From positions 124,001 to 188,000 of the forward strand of contig JAGBXR010000036.1 of the NCBI GenBank assembly GCA_017629145.1: 64,000 bases of DNA. Direction: 5' to 3'. The notes beneath the pieces were generated by a model that worked only from the letters and a program-made list of their open reading frames with translations, had not been told where the DNA came from and searched no databases. Both the position numbers and the translations under genes were made by a program. This DNA comes from Alistipes sp. (lineage in GTDB: Bacteria; Bacteroidota; Bacteroidia; Bacteroidales; Rikenellaceae). This document shows, one piece after another, positions 23,687 to 32,335 of the stretch (its first letter is position 1; the number at the start of each line of letters is the position of its first letter).

Positions 23687-24715
23687 ATGACAACAATCGC
23701 AAAAAAGAGGCTCTATGGAGCATCCCCCGACGAGATAAAGACCCTGTGCCAGGAGTTGCAACTGCCCGGTTTTGCATACAAGCAGATCGTCAAGTGGCTA
23801 TACACGCGCTTTGTGACCGATATCGAGTCGATGACCGATCTGTCGAAGGTGGCGCGTCAGCGTCTCGTGGAGCATTGCGAGCTCGGCTTGTCGGCTCCAC
23901 TCAAGGTTTCGGTGTCGAGCGACGGCACGAAGAAGTATCTCTTCCGCACCTTCGAGGGCGAGTATATCGAGTCGGCTTTGATACCCGATGGCGAGCGTAT
24001 GACGCTCTGTGTATCATCGCAGGCAGGCTGTCGTATGGGTTGTAAGTTCTGCGCTACGGGCCGTATGGGTCTGCGCCACCACCTCTCGGCTGCCGAAATT
24101 ATCAATCAGGTGATATCTATCCCCGAGCGCGACAAGCTCACCAACATCGTCTTTATGGGTATGGGCGAGCCGCTCGACAATATCGATAACCTTATGCGAG
24201 CCCTCGACATCCTCACCTCGGAGTGGGGTATGGCGTGGTCGCCAACACGCATCACCGTATCGACGTCGGGTGTGGCGCGCACGTTGACACGTCTGCTCGA
24301 CGACTCGAAGGTGCATATCGCCGTGTCGCTGCACAACCCATTCCCCGAGGAGCGACGCGAGATAATGCCTATCGAGGATGCCTATTCGATCAAGGAGGTG
24401 TGCGATATTTTGCGTCGCTACGACTTCACGCATCAGCGTCGCGTGTCGTTCGAGTATATCGTTCTGGAGGGTATGAACTGCTCGCAGCGACATATCAAGG
24501 AGCTGTCGAAACTTCTCGACGGCATAAAGTGTCGCATCAACCTTATACGTTTCCACAAGATTCCCGACTCGCCATTCTTCTCGCCATCGCTCGAGCAGAT
24601 TATCGAGTTCCGCGACACGCTCACCAAGCGAGGTATACAGACCACTTTGCGAGCATCGCGCGGCGAGGATATCGAGGCGGCGTGTGGTCTGCTGTCAACC
24701 AAAGAGACAAAATAA
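23687..24715 (+). CDS. rlmN: 23S rRNA (adenine2503-C2)-methyltransferase / tRNA methyltransferase RlmN
   Basis: The protein has 342 aa from the ATG at 23687; an in-frame GTG at 23663 lies on the -7 box and is rejected. RlmN is a radical SAM enzyme that methylates C2 of A2503 in 23S rRNA and A37 in some tRNAs. The cluster motif CRMGCKFC uses Cys115, Cys119 and Cys122. GMGEPLDN and VSLHNPFPEER are family hallmarks. The C-terminal AACGLL holds the second methyl-carrying Cys. The N-terminal helical bundle (KQIVKWLYTR) is complete. GH97 starts 10 bp after the stop, so rlmN appears to lead the glycosidase operon, an unusual pairing. Confidence 0.95.
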   Translation: MTTIAKKRLYGASPDEIKTLCQELQLPGFAYKQIVKWLYTRFVTDIESMTDLSKVARQRLVEHCELGLSAPLKVSVSSDGTKKYLFRTFEGEYIESALIPDGERMTLCVSSQAGCRMGCKFCATGRMGLRHHLSAAEIINQVISIPERDKLTNIVFMGMGEPLDNIDNLMRALDILTSEWGMAWSPTRITVSTSGVARTLTRLLDDSKVHIAVSLHNPFPEERREIMPIEDAYSIKEVCDILRRYDFTHQRRVSFEYIVLEGMNCSQRHIKELSKLLDGIKCRINLIRFHKIPDSPFFSPSLEQIIEFRDTLTKRGIQTTLRASRGEDIEAACGLLSTKETK

Positions 24716-24725
24716 TTTAGAGTTA

Positions 24726-26705
24726 ATGAGAAGATTTATTACGATAGTCTTGATGCTCCTTACGGTGGGTTATGCCTATGGTAAGGGTAGATGTGTCGAT
24801 GTCATTTCGCTCAATGGAGCTAACATAGTATCACTCGATTGGCGCACCGGAGAGTTGTATTGGTCGGCAAAGAGCAATGGTGTGGAGGTCGTAGCTCCTT
24901 CGCGTTTGGCTATGATTACCGACCGTGATGTATGGGGAGATCGCCTTAGACGAGCAAAAGTCAATGCGATAAGTGGCGATTTGTATAGCGGTGCTCTGGT
25001 CGATTTTGGTGACTTTTGTGTTGAGTTAAGAGCTTATGATGAGGGTGTTGCCTACCGCTTTATATCTCAGGTCAAAGGGGAATACAAGGTTATTGATGAG
25101 ATAGCAGAATTTTCGTTTGCTGGCGATGATATGGCATACATCCCCTATGTAAATTTCCGCCCCGATGCCACATCGGACTACGCCACGCAGTACGAGACAT
25201 CTTTCGAAAATATATATACCTATACGGCAATCGCAGAGATCGATTGGCGCAGATTAATATTTGCACCTGTCGTCGTCGAGCGTAACGGCCTAAAGTTGTG
25301 GATTTCGGAGGCTAATTTGGAGGATTACCCAGGTATGTTCTTCTCGAACCGCAATGGTGATGGTCTGCTCGACACGGAGTTTGCACCGCGCCCCAAAGAG
25401 GTGGAGCAGGGTGGACACAATATGTTGCAGGGTATGGTTAAGTCGCGCCACGACTACATTGCCGAGTGTGAGGGAGAGAGAGCCTTTCCGTGGCGTATTG
25501 TCGCCATCGGCGAGAGCGATGAGGAGCTTGCTAATCAGAGGCTTGTCTGGCAGCTCTCGGATGAGTGTCGTGTGGAGGATACCTCGTGGATAAAGCCTGG
25601 TAAGGTTGCCTGGGAGTGGTGGAACGACTGGGGCTTGGAGGGTGTCGATTTCGAGGTGGGCATCAACAACGCAACCTACAAATACTATATCGACTTCGCC
25701 TCGCGCTACGGCATAGAGTATGTCATTTTGGACGAGGGCTGGGCGGTAAATCTCGAGGCCGACCTTATGCAGGTAGTCCCCGAAATCGATGTCAAGGAGC
25801 TTGTCGACTACGCTGCGGAGCGCAATGTGGGCATCATTCTTTGGGCGGGCTATTGGGCACTCAACCGCGACATCGAGGGGTTGTGTAAGCACTACGCCGA
25901 GATGGGTATCAAGGGCTGGAAGGTAGACTTCCTCGATAGAGATGATCAAGAGATGGTGGAGTTTGTCTACGACCTTGCCGAGATAGCTGCCAAGTATAAG
26001 CTACTTGTTGACTATCACGGTGTTTACAAACCTACAGGTTTGAATAAGACCTATCCCAATGCCATCAACTTCGAGGGTGTTCACGGCCTTGAGACGATGA
26101 AGTGGCTTGGTGCGGAGCACGATCAGATAACCTACGATGTGACACTCCCCTTTATTCGTGGTGCAGCCGGCCCTATGGACTACACGCAGGGTGCTATGCG
26201 CAACGCTCCACGCGACAGATACAGCCCCAACTATTCGCGCCCTATGAGTCAGGGTACGCGATGTCATCAGCTGGCGATGTATATCATCTACGATGCACCT
26301 CTTACAATGCTCTGTGACTCGCCGACAAACTACGAAAAGGAGCCAGAGTTCACCGAGTTTCTTGCACAAATTCCTACTGTATGGCATAGCAAGGACTTTT
26401 TTAGTAGCTCTGTTATAGGCGAATATGTCGAGGCTATGGCTGTAAGCAAGGTGGATGACAGAGGGTGTGTTTGCGAGTGGTATATCGCAGGACTAAACGG
26501 AAATCAGGAGCGCACAGTAACAGTCAGTATGCCAATAGAGTATATGGTTGATAGTATCGAGGTATTTGTCGATGGCGACAATGCAGCTGTCGATGGATGC
26601 GACTACAAACACTATGTGATGCCTATCGAGGAGTTTGGAGAGTGTGCCGTAGATATTACGATGCCTATGGGAGGTGGCTTTGTTATTAAATATACAAGTC
26701 GCTAA
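24726..26705 (+). CDS. GH97 glycoside hydrolase, probably retaining (alpha-galactosidase type)
   Basis: The protein has 659 aa from the ATG at 24726; a longer start at 24684 overlaps rlmN and masks the signal peptide (MRRFITIVLMLLTVGYAYG). An N-terminal GH97 beta-sandwich runs to about 275, then comes a TIM barrel with SWIKPGKVAWEWWNDWG, YVILDEGWA and GWKVDFLDRDD. The C-terminal beta domain ends in a GGGFVIKYTSR strand. GH97 contains inverting alpha-glucosidases (SusB type) and retaining alpha-galactosidases. Here an Asp (D401) in KVDF occupies the nucleophile position of the retaining branch, so alpha-galactosidase is favoured by inference. Calcium-binding Glu residues look present. It is followed 28 bp later by two GH92 genes. 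Confidence 0.92.
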   Translation: MRRFITIVLMLLTVGYAYGKGRCVDVISLNGANIVSLDWRTGELYWSAKSNGVEVVAPSRLAMITDRDVWGDRLRRAKVNAISGDLYSGALVDFGDFCVELRAYDEGVAYRFISQVKGEYKVIDEIAEFSFAGDDMAYIPYVNFRPDATSDYATQYETSFENIYTYTAIAEIDWRRLIFAPVVVERNGLKLWISEANLEDYPGMFFSNRNGDGLLDTEFAPRPKEVEQGGHNMLQGMVKSRHDYIAECEGERAFPWRIVAIGESDEELANQRLVWQLSDECRVEDTSWIKPGKVAWEWWNDWGLEGVDFEVGINNATYKYYIDFASRYGIEYVILDEGWAVNLEADLMQVVPEIDVKELVDYAAERNVGIILWAGYWALNRDIEGLCKHYAEMGIKGWKVDFLDRDDQEMVEFVYDLAEIAAKYKLLVDYHGVYKPTGLNKTYPNAINFEGVHGLETMKWLGAEHDQITYDVTLPFIRGAAGPMDYTQGAMRNAPRDRYSPNYSRPMSQGTRCHQLAMYIIYDAPLTMLCDSPTNYEKEPEFTEFLAQIPTVWHSKDFFSSSVIGEYVEAMAVSKVDDRGCVCEWYIAGLNGNQERTVTVSMPIEYMVDSIEVFVDGDNAAVDGCDYKHYVMPIEEFGECAVDITMPMGGGFVIKYTSR

Positions 26706-26733
26706 GTTGATATACGCAAAAGAAGAACATAAT

Positions 26734-28971
26734 ATGAGACTACGACTTACGATAATAGCATTTCTTGCATTCTGCGCCACACTCTCGGCGCAGGAGATTG
26801 ACTACACCAAGTGGGTCGATCCATTTATCGGCACTGCCGACTACTCGGCTACGCATCCAGGAGCTGTTGTGCCTCACGGTATGATGGCAGTAGTGCCATT
26901 CAATGTTACAGGCTCGGAGCTAAATCGCTACGATAAGGATACGCGCTGGTGGAGCACCCCCTACGATGTGCGCAACAGCTATAGCGTGGGCTTTGCTCAC
27001 GGTGCGCTGAGTGGTGTTGGCTGTCCCGAGCTGGGTGCGGTAATCACTATGGCTACGACGGGTGCTGTCGCGCCCGATACCTATGACCACGGCTCGGAGT
27101 ATGGCAACGAGGTTGCAGAGGTGGGCTACTACGCTACGACCTATGCGAAGTATGGCATTCGTGCCGAGGCTACAGCTACGGAGCGTGCATCGGTTGAGCG
27201 ATACACCTTCAGTGAGGGTGGCGAGGCTAACATCCTCGTAAACCTCGGCACAGCACTCTCGAACGAGTCGGGAGCTATGCTTCGCCGTGTGAGCGATACG
27301 GAGGTCGAGGGTATGCGTCTGTTGGGTACTTTCTGCTACAACAATCAGGCGGTATTCCCTATCTATTTCGTTGCCCGCGTGTCGCGTCCTTCGGAGCGTA
27401 CGGGCTATTGGAAGTTGCAACCCGAGATGACGGGTATCGAGGCCCAGTGGTCGGGCGATAGCGGTGAGTATAAGCTCTATGAGCGTTACTCGCGCGAGAT
27501 TATGGGCGACGACATAGGCTTCTACTTCTCGTTTGGCGAGGTGGAGCGCGGTGAGCAGATCGAGGTCAAGGTGGGCATATCGTATGTCTCGATGGAGAAT
27601 GCACGACGCAACCTCGATGCAGAGGTGGGTGAGGCGACATTCGACGAGGTGCGTAGCGAGGCTCACAACAAGTGGAGCGAGGCTCTCGGACGTATCCGCG
27701 TCAAGGGCGGTACCGACGAGGAGCGCACGATATTCTATACGGGTCTCTATCACGCGCTGTTGCATCCCAATCTGATGAGCGATGTCAACGGTGAGTATCC
27801 GACAATGGAGCGCGGCGATGTGGGCGTAGCGGTTGGCTATGAGCGATATACGGTGTTCTCGTTGTGGGATACCTATCGTAATGTGCATCAGCTTCTTACG
27901 CTCGTATATCCCGAGCGTCAGCGCGATATGATATGCTCGATGGTGGCTATGGCCGAGGAGTGGGGATGGCTGCCACGCTGGGAACTCTACGGTCGCGAGA
28001 CATTCACTATGGAGGGCGACCCTGCCATTCCTGTGATTGTCGATAGCTACCTCAAGGGCATCCGCGATTTCGATGTTGAGGCTGCCTACCGCGCTATGAA
28101 GCGCTCGGCTATGACAGAGGGGCGGAGCAACCCTATACGCCCCGATATCGACCCGTATATCGAACGAGGATATATCCCCGTAGGCATCTTTGCACAGGAT
28201 ATGTCTGGCGACAACTCCGTATCGCACGCCCTGGAGTACTACGTTGCCGACAACGCCCTTGCAGCGTTTGCACGCGAGATGGGTGATGAGGAGCTGTCGC
28301 GCGAGATGGAGCGTCGTGCTTCGGGCTGGCAAAACTACTACTCGAAGGCGGATGGTGCTATGCGCCCCATTGGCGAGGATGGCAACTACATCGGTGAATT
28401 CGACCCTGCGGCAGGTGCCAACTTCTCGAATACCATAGGCTTCCACGAGGGTAGCTCGTGGAACTACACCTTCTTCGTGCCTCACGATATCGATGCACTC
28501 ATTAAGGCTATGGGTGGCTCGAAGCGCTTTGTCGAGAAGCTGCAGTGGATATTCGACAATGGCCACTACGACCCAACCAACGAGCCAGATATCGCCTACC
28601 CTTACCTCTTTAGCCGCGTTAAGGGCTGCGAGCGCTATACGCAGGAGCAGGTGCGTAGGCTCCTTGACGAGAACTATTCAACTGCGCCCGATGGCCTTCC
28701 TGGTAACGACGATACAGGCACAATGTCGGCGTGGGCCGTATTTTCGATGATGGGCCTATATCCCGACTGCCCAGGCGAGCCATATTACACGCTCACAACA
28801 CCACGCTTCGAGCGTGTCGAGATCGACACCACAAGCGGCACGATAGTGATTTCAGCAGAGGGTGAGGGCTGCTATATCAAAGATATAAAGCTCGGAGGCA
28901 AGCGCGTGGGCTATCGCATATCGCACGCCGAGCTAATCGATGCAAAGGAATTGAATCTAAAACTATATTAA
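26734..28971 (+). CDS. GH92 exo-alpha-mannosidase, secreted
   Basis: The protein has 745 aa from the ATG at 26734. A start at 26674 lies inside GH97 and is rejected because the signal peptide (MRLRLTIIAFLAFCATLSAQ) begins at 26734. GH92 enzymes are calcium-dependent inverting alpha-mannosidases acting on host N-glycans or yeast mannan. The N-terminal beta-sandwich has VDPFIGTADYSATHPGAVVP. The (alpha/alpha)6 barrel has SLWDTYRNVHQLL, HEGSSWNYTFFVPHD (acid Glu E572) and GNDDTGTMSAW (Asp659/660, base region). No lipobox is present, so it is probably periplasmic. It lies between GH97 and a second GH92. Linkage specificity (1,2 or 1,3 or 1,6) cannot be read from sequence. Confidence 0.94.
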   Translation: MRLRLTIIAFLAFCATLSAQEIDYTKWVDPFIGTADYSATHPGAVVPHGMMAVVPFNVTGSELNRYDKDTRWWSTPYDVRNSYSVGFAHGALSGVGCPELGAVITMATTGAVAPDTYDHGSEYGNEVAEVGYYATTYAKYGIRAEATATERASVERYTFSEGGEANILVNLGTALSNESGAMLRRVSDTEVEGMRLLGTFCYNNQAVFPIYFVARVSRPSERTGYWKLQPEMTGIEAQWSGDSGEYKLYERYSREIMGDDIGFYFSFGEVERGEQIEVKVGISYVSMENARRNLDAEVGEATFDEVRSEAHNKWSEALGRIRVKGGTDEERTIFYTGLYHALLHPNLMSDVNGEYPTMERGDVGVAVGYERYTVFSLWDTYRNVHQLLTLVYPERQRDMICSMVAMAEEWGWLPRWELYGRETFTMEGDPAIPVIVDSYLKGIRDFDVEAAYRAMKRSAMTEGRSNPIRPDIDPYIERGYIPVGIFAQDMSGDNSVSHALEYYVADNALAAFAREMGDEELSREMERRASGWQNYYSKADGAMRPIGEDGNYIGEFDPAAGANFSNTIGFHEGSSWNYTFFVPHDIDALIKAMGGSKRFVEKLQWIFDNGHYDPTNEPDIAYPYLFSRVKGCERYTQEQVRRLLDENYSTAPDGLPGNDDTGTMSAWAVFSMMGLYPDCPGEPYYTLTTPRFERVEIDTTSGTIVISAEGEGCYIKDIKLGGKRVGYRISHAELIDAKELNLKLY

Positions 28972-28972
28972 T

Positions 28973-31159
28973 ATGAAGAGATTGAAACTTTTTGTAACCC
29001 TTATGTCGCTCGCGGCCCTCGTTGGTTGCGCGACAGCCGAGGTGGACTACTCGGCAAAGGTTGACCCGAAGATCGGTTCGGGTGGTCACGGACACGTATT
29101 CGTAGGTGCGCATATGCCATTCGGTATGGTGCAGCTCGGCCCTACAAGTATCTATCAGGAGTGGGACTGGTGTTCGGGATATCACGACTCGGAGAGCAGT
29201 GTCATCGGCTTCTCGCATACCCACCTTTCGGGTACTGGTTGTGGCGACCTGTTCGATGTTACGCTTATGCCGGTTATTGGCGAGGTGGAGTATAGTCGTG
29301 GACGTCCTGGCGACTACTCTACAGGCTTCTGGTCGGAGTCCGACCGTACGAAGGAGGTTGTCGAGCCAGGCTACTACTCTGTGCCTTTGACACGCTATAA
29401 CATCCTCGCCGAGCTTACAGCTACCGAGCGCGGTGGTCTGCACCGCTACACCTTCCCTGCAAGCGATGAGGCAGCAATCATCCTCGACCTTGTGCACGGT
29501 GGTTGCTGGGATCGCCCCGAGGATCTCTATGCCGAGGCCGAGGGCGACCGTCGCATTGTTGGTCATCGCCACACCTATGGCTGGGCAAATGCACAGAAGG
29601 TATTCTTCGTCATCGAGTTCTCGAAGCCTTTCGACTCGTTCGAGCCTATCGATGAGCGTAACTTCTACTACCGCGTCAACTTCCGCACCGAGGAGGGCGA
29701 GCAGATTGGCGTGAAGGCGGCATTGTCGTCGGTAAGTCTGGAGGGTGCGCGTCTGAACTTCGAGCGTGAGGTTGCTACGGCGGAGTTCGACGAGGTGCGC
29801 AAGCAGAGCTACGCAAAGTGGAACGACGAGATCTCGAAGATTCGCATCTATGGCGCATCGGCCGAGCAGGAGGAGATTTTCTATACGGCTATGTATCACT
29901 ATCTGCACGCTCCATCGCTCTTCTCGGATGTCGATGGCAAGTATCGCGGTGCCGATAACGAGGTATACGACAACCCAGGTCACGATACCTATACAACATT
30001 CTCGTTGTGGGATACCTATCGCGCAAAGTTGCCATTGCTTTCAATCACCCACCCCGAGATGATGGACGATGTGGTAAACACGATGATCAACATCTGCGAG
30101 GAGCAGGGCTTCCTGCCTATATGGCACTTGTGGGCCTGCGAGACAGGATGTATGGTCGGCTCACCAGGTATCATCGCTGTAGCTGATGCTGTAGCCAAGG
30201 GTATCGAGGGTATCGATGCAGAGCGTGCGTGGGAGGCTATCTACACATCGTGTATGCACGATATTCGCGGTGGTCGTCACCGCAAGGCCTATGGCTATAT
30301 GCCTAACGACCTTGTTGCAGAGTCTATCGCTCACGATATGGAGTTCGCCATTGCCGATGCAGCGGCGGCTGTAGTTGCCGAGAAACTCGGCAAGAGCGAG
30401 GCGGCGGAGTACCTGAAGGCTCGCAGCCACTCGTGGACCAACTACTACGACGCGGAGAGTGGCTTTATTCGCGGTAAGTCATCTACAGGCGAGTGGCGTG
30501 CCGACTTCAACCCATACAACGCATCGCGTATCGCTAACGAATATTGCGAGGGTAACGCTTGGCAGTATTTGTGGCTTGTGCCACACGACCTCGCCCTGTT
30601 GGAGCAGCATATGGGTGGTCGTGAGATTACGCTCGAGCGTCTCGACGAGCTCTTTACAACCGATACGAAGATGGAGGGTGAGGATGTAACGCCCGATATC
30701 TCGGGCCTCATCGGTCAGTATGTTCACGGTAACGAGCCAAGCCACCATATCATCTACTTCTACACGATGCTGGGCGAGCCTTGGAAGGGTGCCGACCGCC
30801 TCTACGAGGTTATGGCTACGATGTACTCGGCCGAGCCTGATGGCTTGTCGGGCAACGAGGACGTCGGCCAGATGTCGGCGTGGTACATTATGACAACCCT
30901 CGGCTTCTATCCTGTCGAGCCAGCCGCTGGTCGCTACATTCTGGGTGTGCCTATGGTCGATAAGGCCGAGATCGATGTTCAGGGTGGAATCTTTAGCGTG
31001 GTGCGCGAGGGTTACAGCGAGCAGAATCGCTACGTCCAGCGTGTCGAGCTCAACGGCAAGGAGCTTCGTCGCTGCTATATCACACACGACGAGATTATCT
31101 CGGGCGGTGAGCTTCGCTTCGTGATGGGCGACAAGAAAACACTCTACTACGATTTGTAG
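28973..31159 (+). CDS. GH92 exo-alpha-mannosidase, lipoprotein
   Basis: The protein has 728 aa and starts one base after the previous stop, so the two GH92 genes are translationally coupled. The signal peptide ends in a lipobox LVGC (Cys19), in contrast to the soluble upstream enzyme. The beta-sandwich shows VDPKIGSGGHGHVF. The barrel shows SLWDTYRAKLPLL, CEGNAWQYLWLVPHD (E526 as likely acid) and GNEDVGQMSAW (E629, D630). The two GH92 proteins are clearly diverged (GNEDVG against GNDDTG, Gln-rich against Ser-rich acid loops). Different linkage or aglycone preferences are therefore likely. A hairpin follows at 31174-31212. Confidence 0.94.
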   Translation: MKRLKLFVTLMSLAALVGCATAEVDYSAKVDPKIGSGGHGHVFVGAHMPFGMVQLGPTSIYQEWDWCSGYHDSESSVIGFSHTHLSGTGCGDLFDVTLMPVIGEVEYSRGRPGDYSTGFWSESDRTKEVVEPGYYSVPLTRYNILAELTATERGGLHRYTFPASDEAAIILDLVHGGCWDRPEDLYAEAEGDRRIVGHRHTYGWANAQKVFFVIEFSKPFDSFEPIDERNFYYRVNFRTEEGEQIGVKAALSSVSLEGARLNFEREVATAEFDEVRKQSYAKWNDEISKIRIYGASAEQEEIFYTAMYHYLHAPSLFSDVDGKYRGADNEVYDNPGHDTYTTFSLWDTYRAKLPLLSITHPEMMDDVVNTMINICEEQGFLPIWHLWACETGCMVGSPGIIAVADAVAKGIEGIDAERAWEAIYTSCMHDIRGGRHRKAYGYMPNDLVAESIAHDMEFAIADAAAAVVAEKLGKSEAAEYLKARSHSWTNYYDAESGFIRGKSSTGEWRADFNPYNASRIANEYCEGNAWQYLWLVPHDLALLEQHMGGREITLERLDELFTTDTKMEGEDVTPDISGLIGQYVHGNEPSHHIIYFYTMLGEPWKGADRLYEVMATMYSAEPDGLSGNEDVGQMSAWYIMTTLGFYPVEPAAGRYILGVPMVDKAEIDVQGGIFSVVREGYSEQNRYVQRVELNGKELRRCYITHDEIISGGELRFVMGDKKTLYYDL

Positions 31160-31173
31160 GAATTTGGCATTTT

Positions 31174-31212
31174 CGCGCACTCTTGTAATCGTTTGATTAT
31201 AGGAGTGTTGCG
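31174..31212 (+). terminator. Hairpin after the glycosidase operon
   Basis: CGCGCACTCTTGTAATC pairs with GATTATAGGAGTGTTGCG. There is no clear U-tract, so terminator function is uncertain. It may instead protect the mRNA 3' end. Confidence 0.5.
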
Positions 31213-31240
31213 AAAGAGTGTGTAAAAATCGTGAAAAATA

Positions 31241-31288
31241 TTGTACAATTCGTGCTAAAGTTTGTACATTTGCGCCAAATTTGTACAA
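31241..31288 (+). promoter_or_regulatory. Promoter with three evenly spaced TTGTACA boxes before the YitT gene
   Basis: TTGTACA occurs at 31241, 31262 and 31281, i.e. 21 and 19 bp apart and thus on the same DNA face. The first and third extend to the palindrome TTGTACAA. The middle one overlaps the -7 box TACATTTG (31265-31272). The layout suggests an operator bound by a regulator that blocks or shapes this promoter. No regulator gene adjoins. Confidence 0.6.
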
Positions 31289-31329
31289 AATAACTCAATA
31301 AATAGGATATTAACTAACCCTTTTACGTT

Positions 31330-32307
31330 ATGAAAATTTCATCTCGTGATCTTGTTGTAGGCATCAAGGAGTATATTTTGATGACCTTCGGTATGTTCTG
31401 CTACGCCTTCGGCTGGCAGATGTGCGTGCTTCCCGCTGGTGGTATGGGTGGTGGTGCAGCAGGTTTGGCTACACTTATCAATGCCATTCTTCCCGCATCG
31501 CTCTCTTCGGGCTTGCTCACAATCGGTAACTTGATCTTCATCATCAACTGTATTCTTCTTGTCCTCGGTGTAATGATCGTGGGTTGGAAGTTCGGTATCA
31601 AGACTTTGTACTGTATCTTGATGATGTCTGTGATGTTCAACCTCGTTGAGCTTCTCGATCCAGCATTGGTCGTTAATGTATTCAAGGGTGTTGATGCCTG
31701 GAGAATCCTTATGGTTGTCCTCGGTGCTGCATCTTGCGGTGTAGGTATCGCAGTGTCGTTTATGCAGGGCGGTTCAACAGGTGGTACCGATATCGTTGCG
31801 ATGATTATCAATAAGTTCCGCACCGTAAGCTACGGTAAGGTGTTGCTTATGACCGACTGTGGTATCCTCATCTCATCTGTGCTTCTCTCGACCACAGTTA
31901 ATATGGCTACCGACGCTGGTATCATCGAGCCACATATGATCTCGCCTCTTGCTCCAGAGGCCTTCGCTCGTATGGTTTATGGTTTCATTATGATTGCTGT
32001 TATCGGCTACACTGTAGACTTCGTACAGTCAGGTAACCAGCAGTCTAACCAGATTATGATCTTCTGCAAGGACTACGAGTCTATGGCCGAGATGATCAAC
32101 ACCAAGGCACGCCGTGGTGCTACTCTTATCGACGCTATGGGTTGGTACTCAAAGGTTGAGTCAAAGGCTGTTATGGTTGTTTGCCGTAAGCGCGATACAT
32201 CTACCATCCTGAAGTTCGTTCGCGAGGAGGATCCTAATGCATTTATCACCGTTGGCTCTGTAATGGGCGTATACGGTCAGGGCTTCGACGCTTTGAACAA
32301 GCTATAG
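31330..32307 (+). CDS. YitT family membrane protein (DUF161/DUF2179)
   Basis: The protein has 325 aa. Five or six membrane segments fill the first ~240 residues, with Gly-rich loops PAGGMGGGAAGLATLIN and FMQGGSTGGTDIVAMIINK, the signature repeats of the YitT/DUF161 family. A cytoplasmic DUF2179 domain (about 245-325) ends the protein, with KARRGATLIDAMGWYSK and VGSVMGVYGQGFD. Its function is unknown; transport of a small solute has been suggested for the family. Codon use is of the optimised type seen in kbl and rplY, which hints at high expression. It has its own promoter with TTGTACA boxes. priA follows 28 bp later. Confidence 0.9.
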   Translation: MKISSRDLVVGIKEYILMTFGMFCYAFGWQMCVLPAGGMGGGAAGLATLINAILPASLSSGLLTIGNLIFIINCILLVLGVMIVGWKFGIKTLYCILMMSVMFNLVELLDPALVVNVFKGVDAWRILMVVLGAASCGVGIAVSFMQGGSTGGTDIVAMIINKFRTVSYGKVLLMTDCGILISSVLLSTTVNMATDAGIIEPHMISPLAPEAFARMVYGFIMIAVIGYTVDFVQSGNQQSNQIMIFCKDYESMAEMINTKARRGATLIDAMGWYSKVESKAVMVVCRKRDTSTILKFVREEDPNAFITVGSVMGVYGQGFDALNKL

Positions 32308-32335
32308 TAGAGCCACACTAAAATAAGCTGCTGCG

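Noticed and set aside
26920..28566. 548-codon open frame antisense to the first GH92 gene
   Set aside because: A shadow created by the GC-rich codon pattern of the sense gene; the sense frame has all GH92 motifs. Similar shadows lie opposite dnaX, the second GH92 gene and the 778-aa lipoprotein gene.
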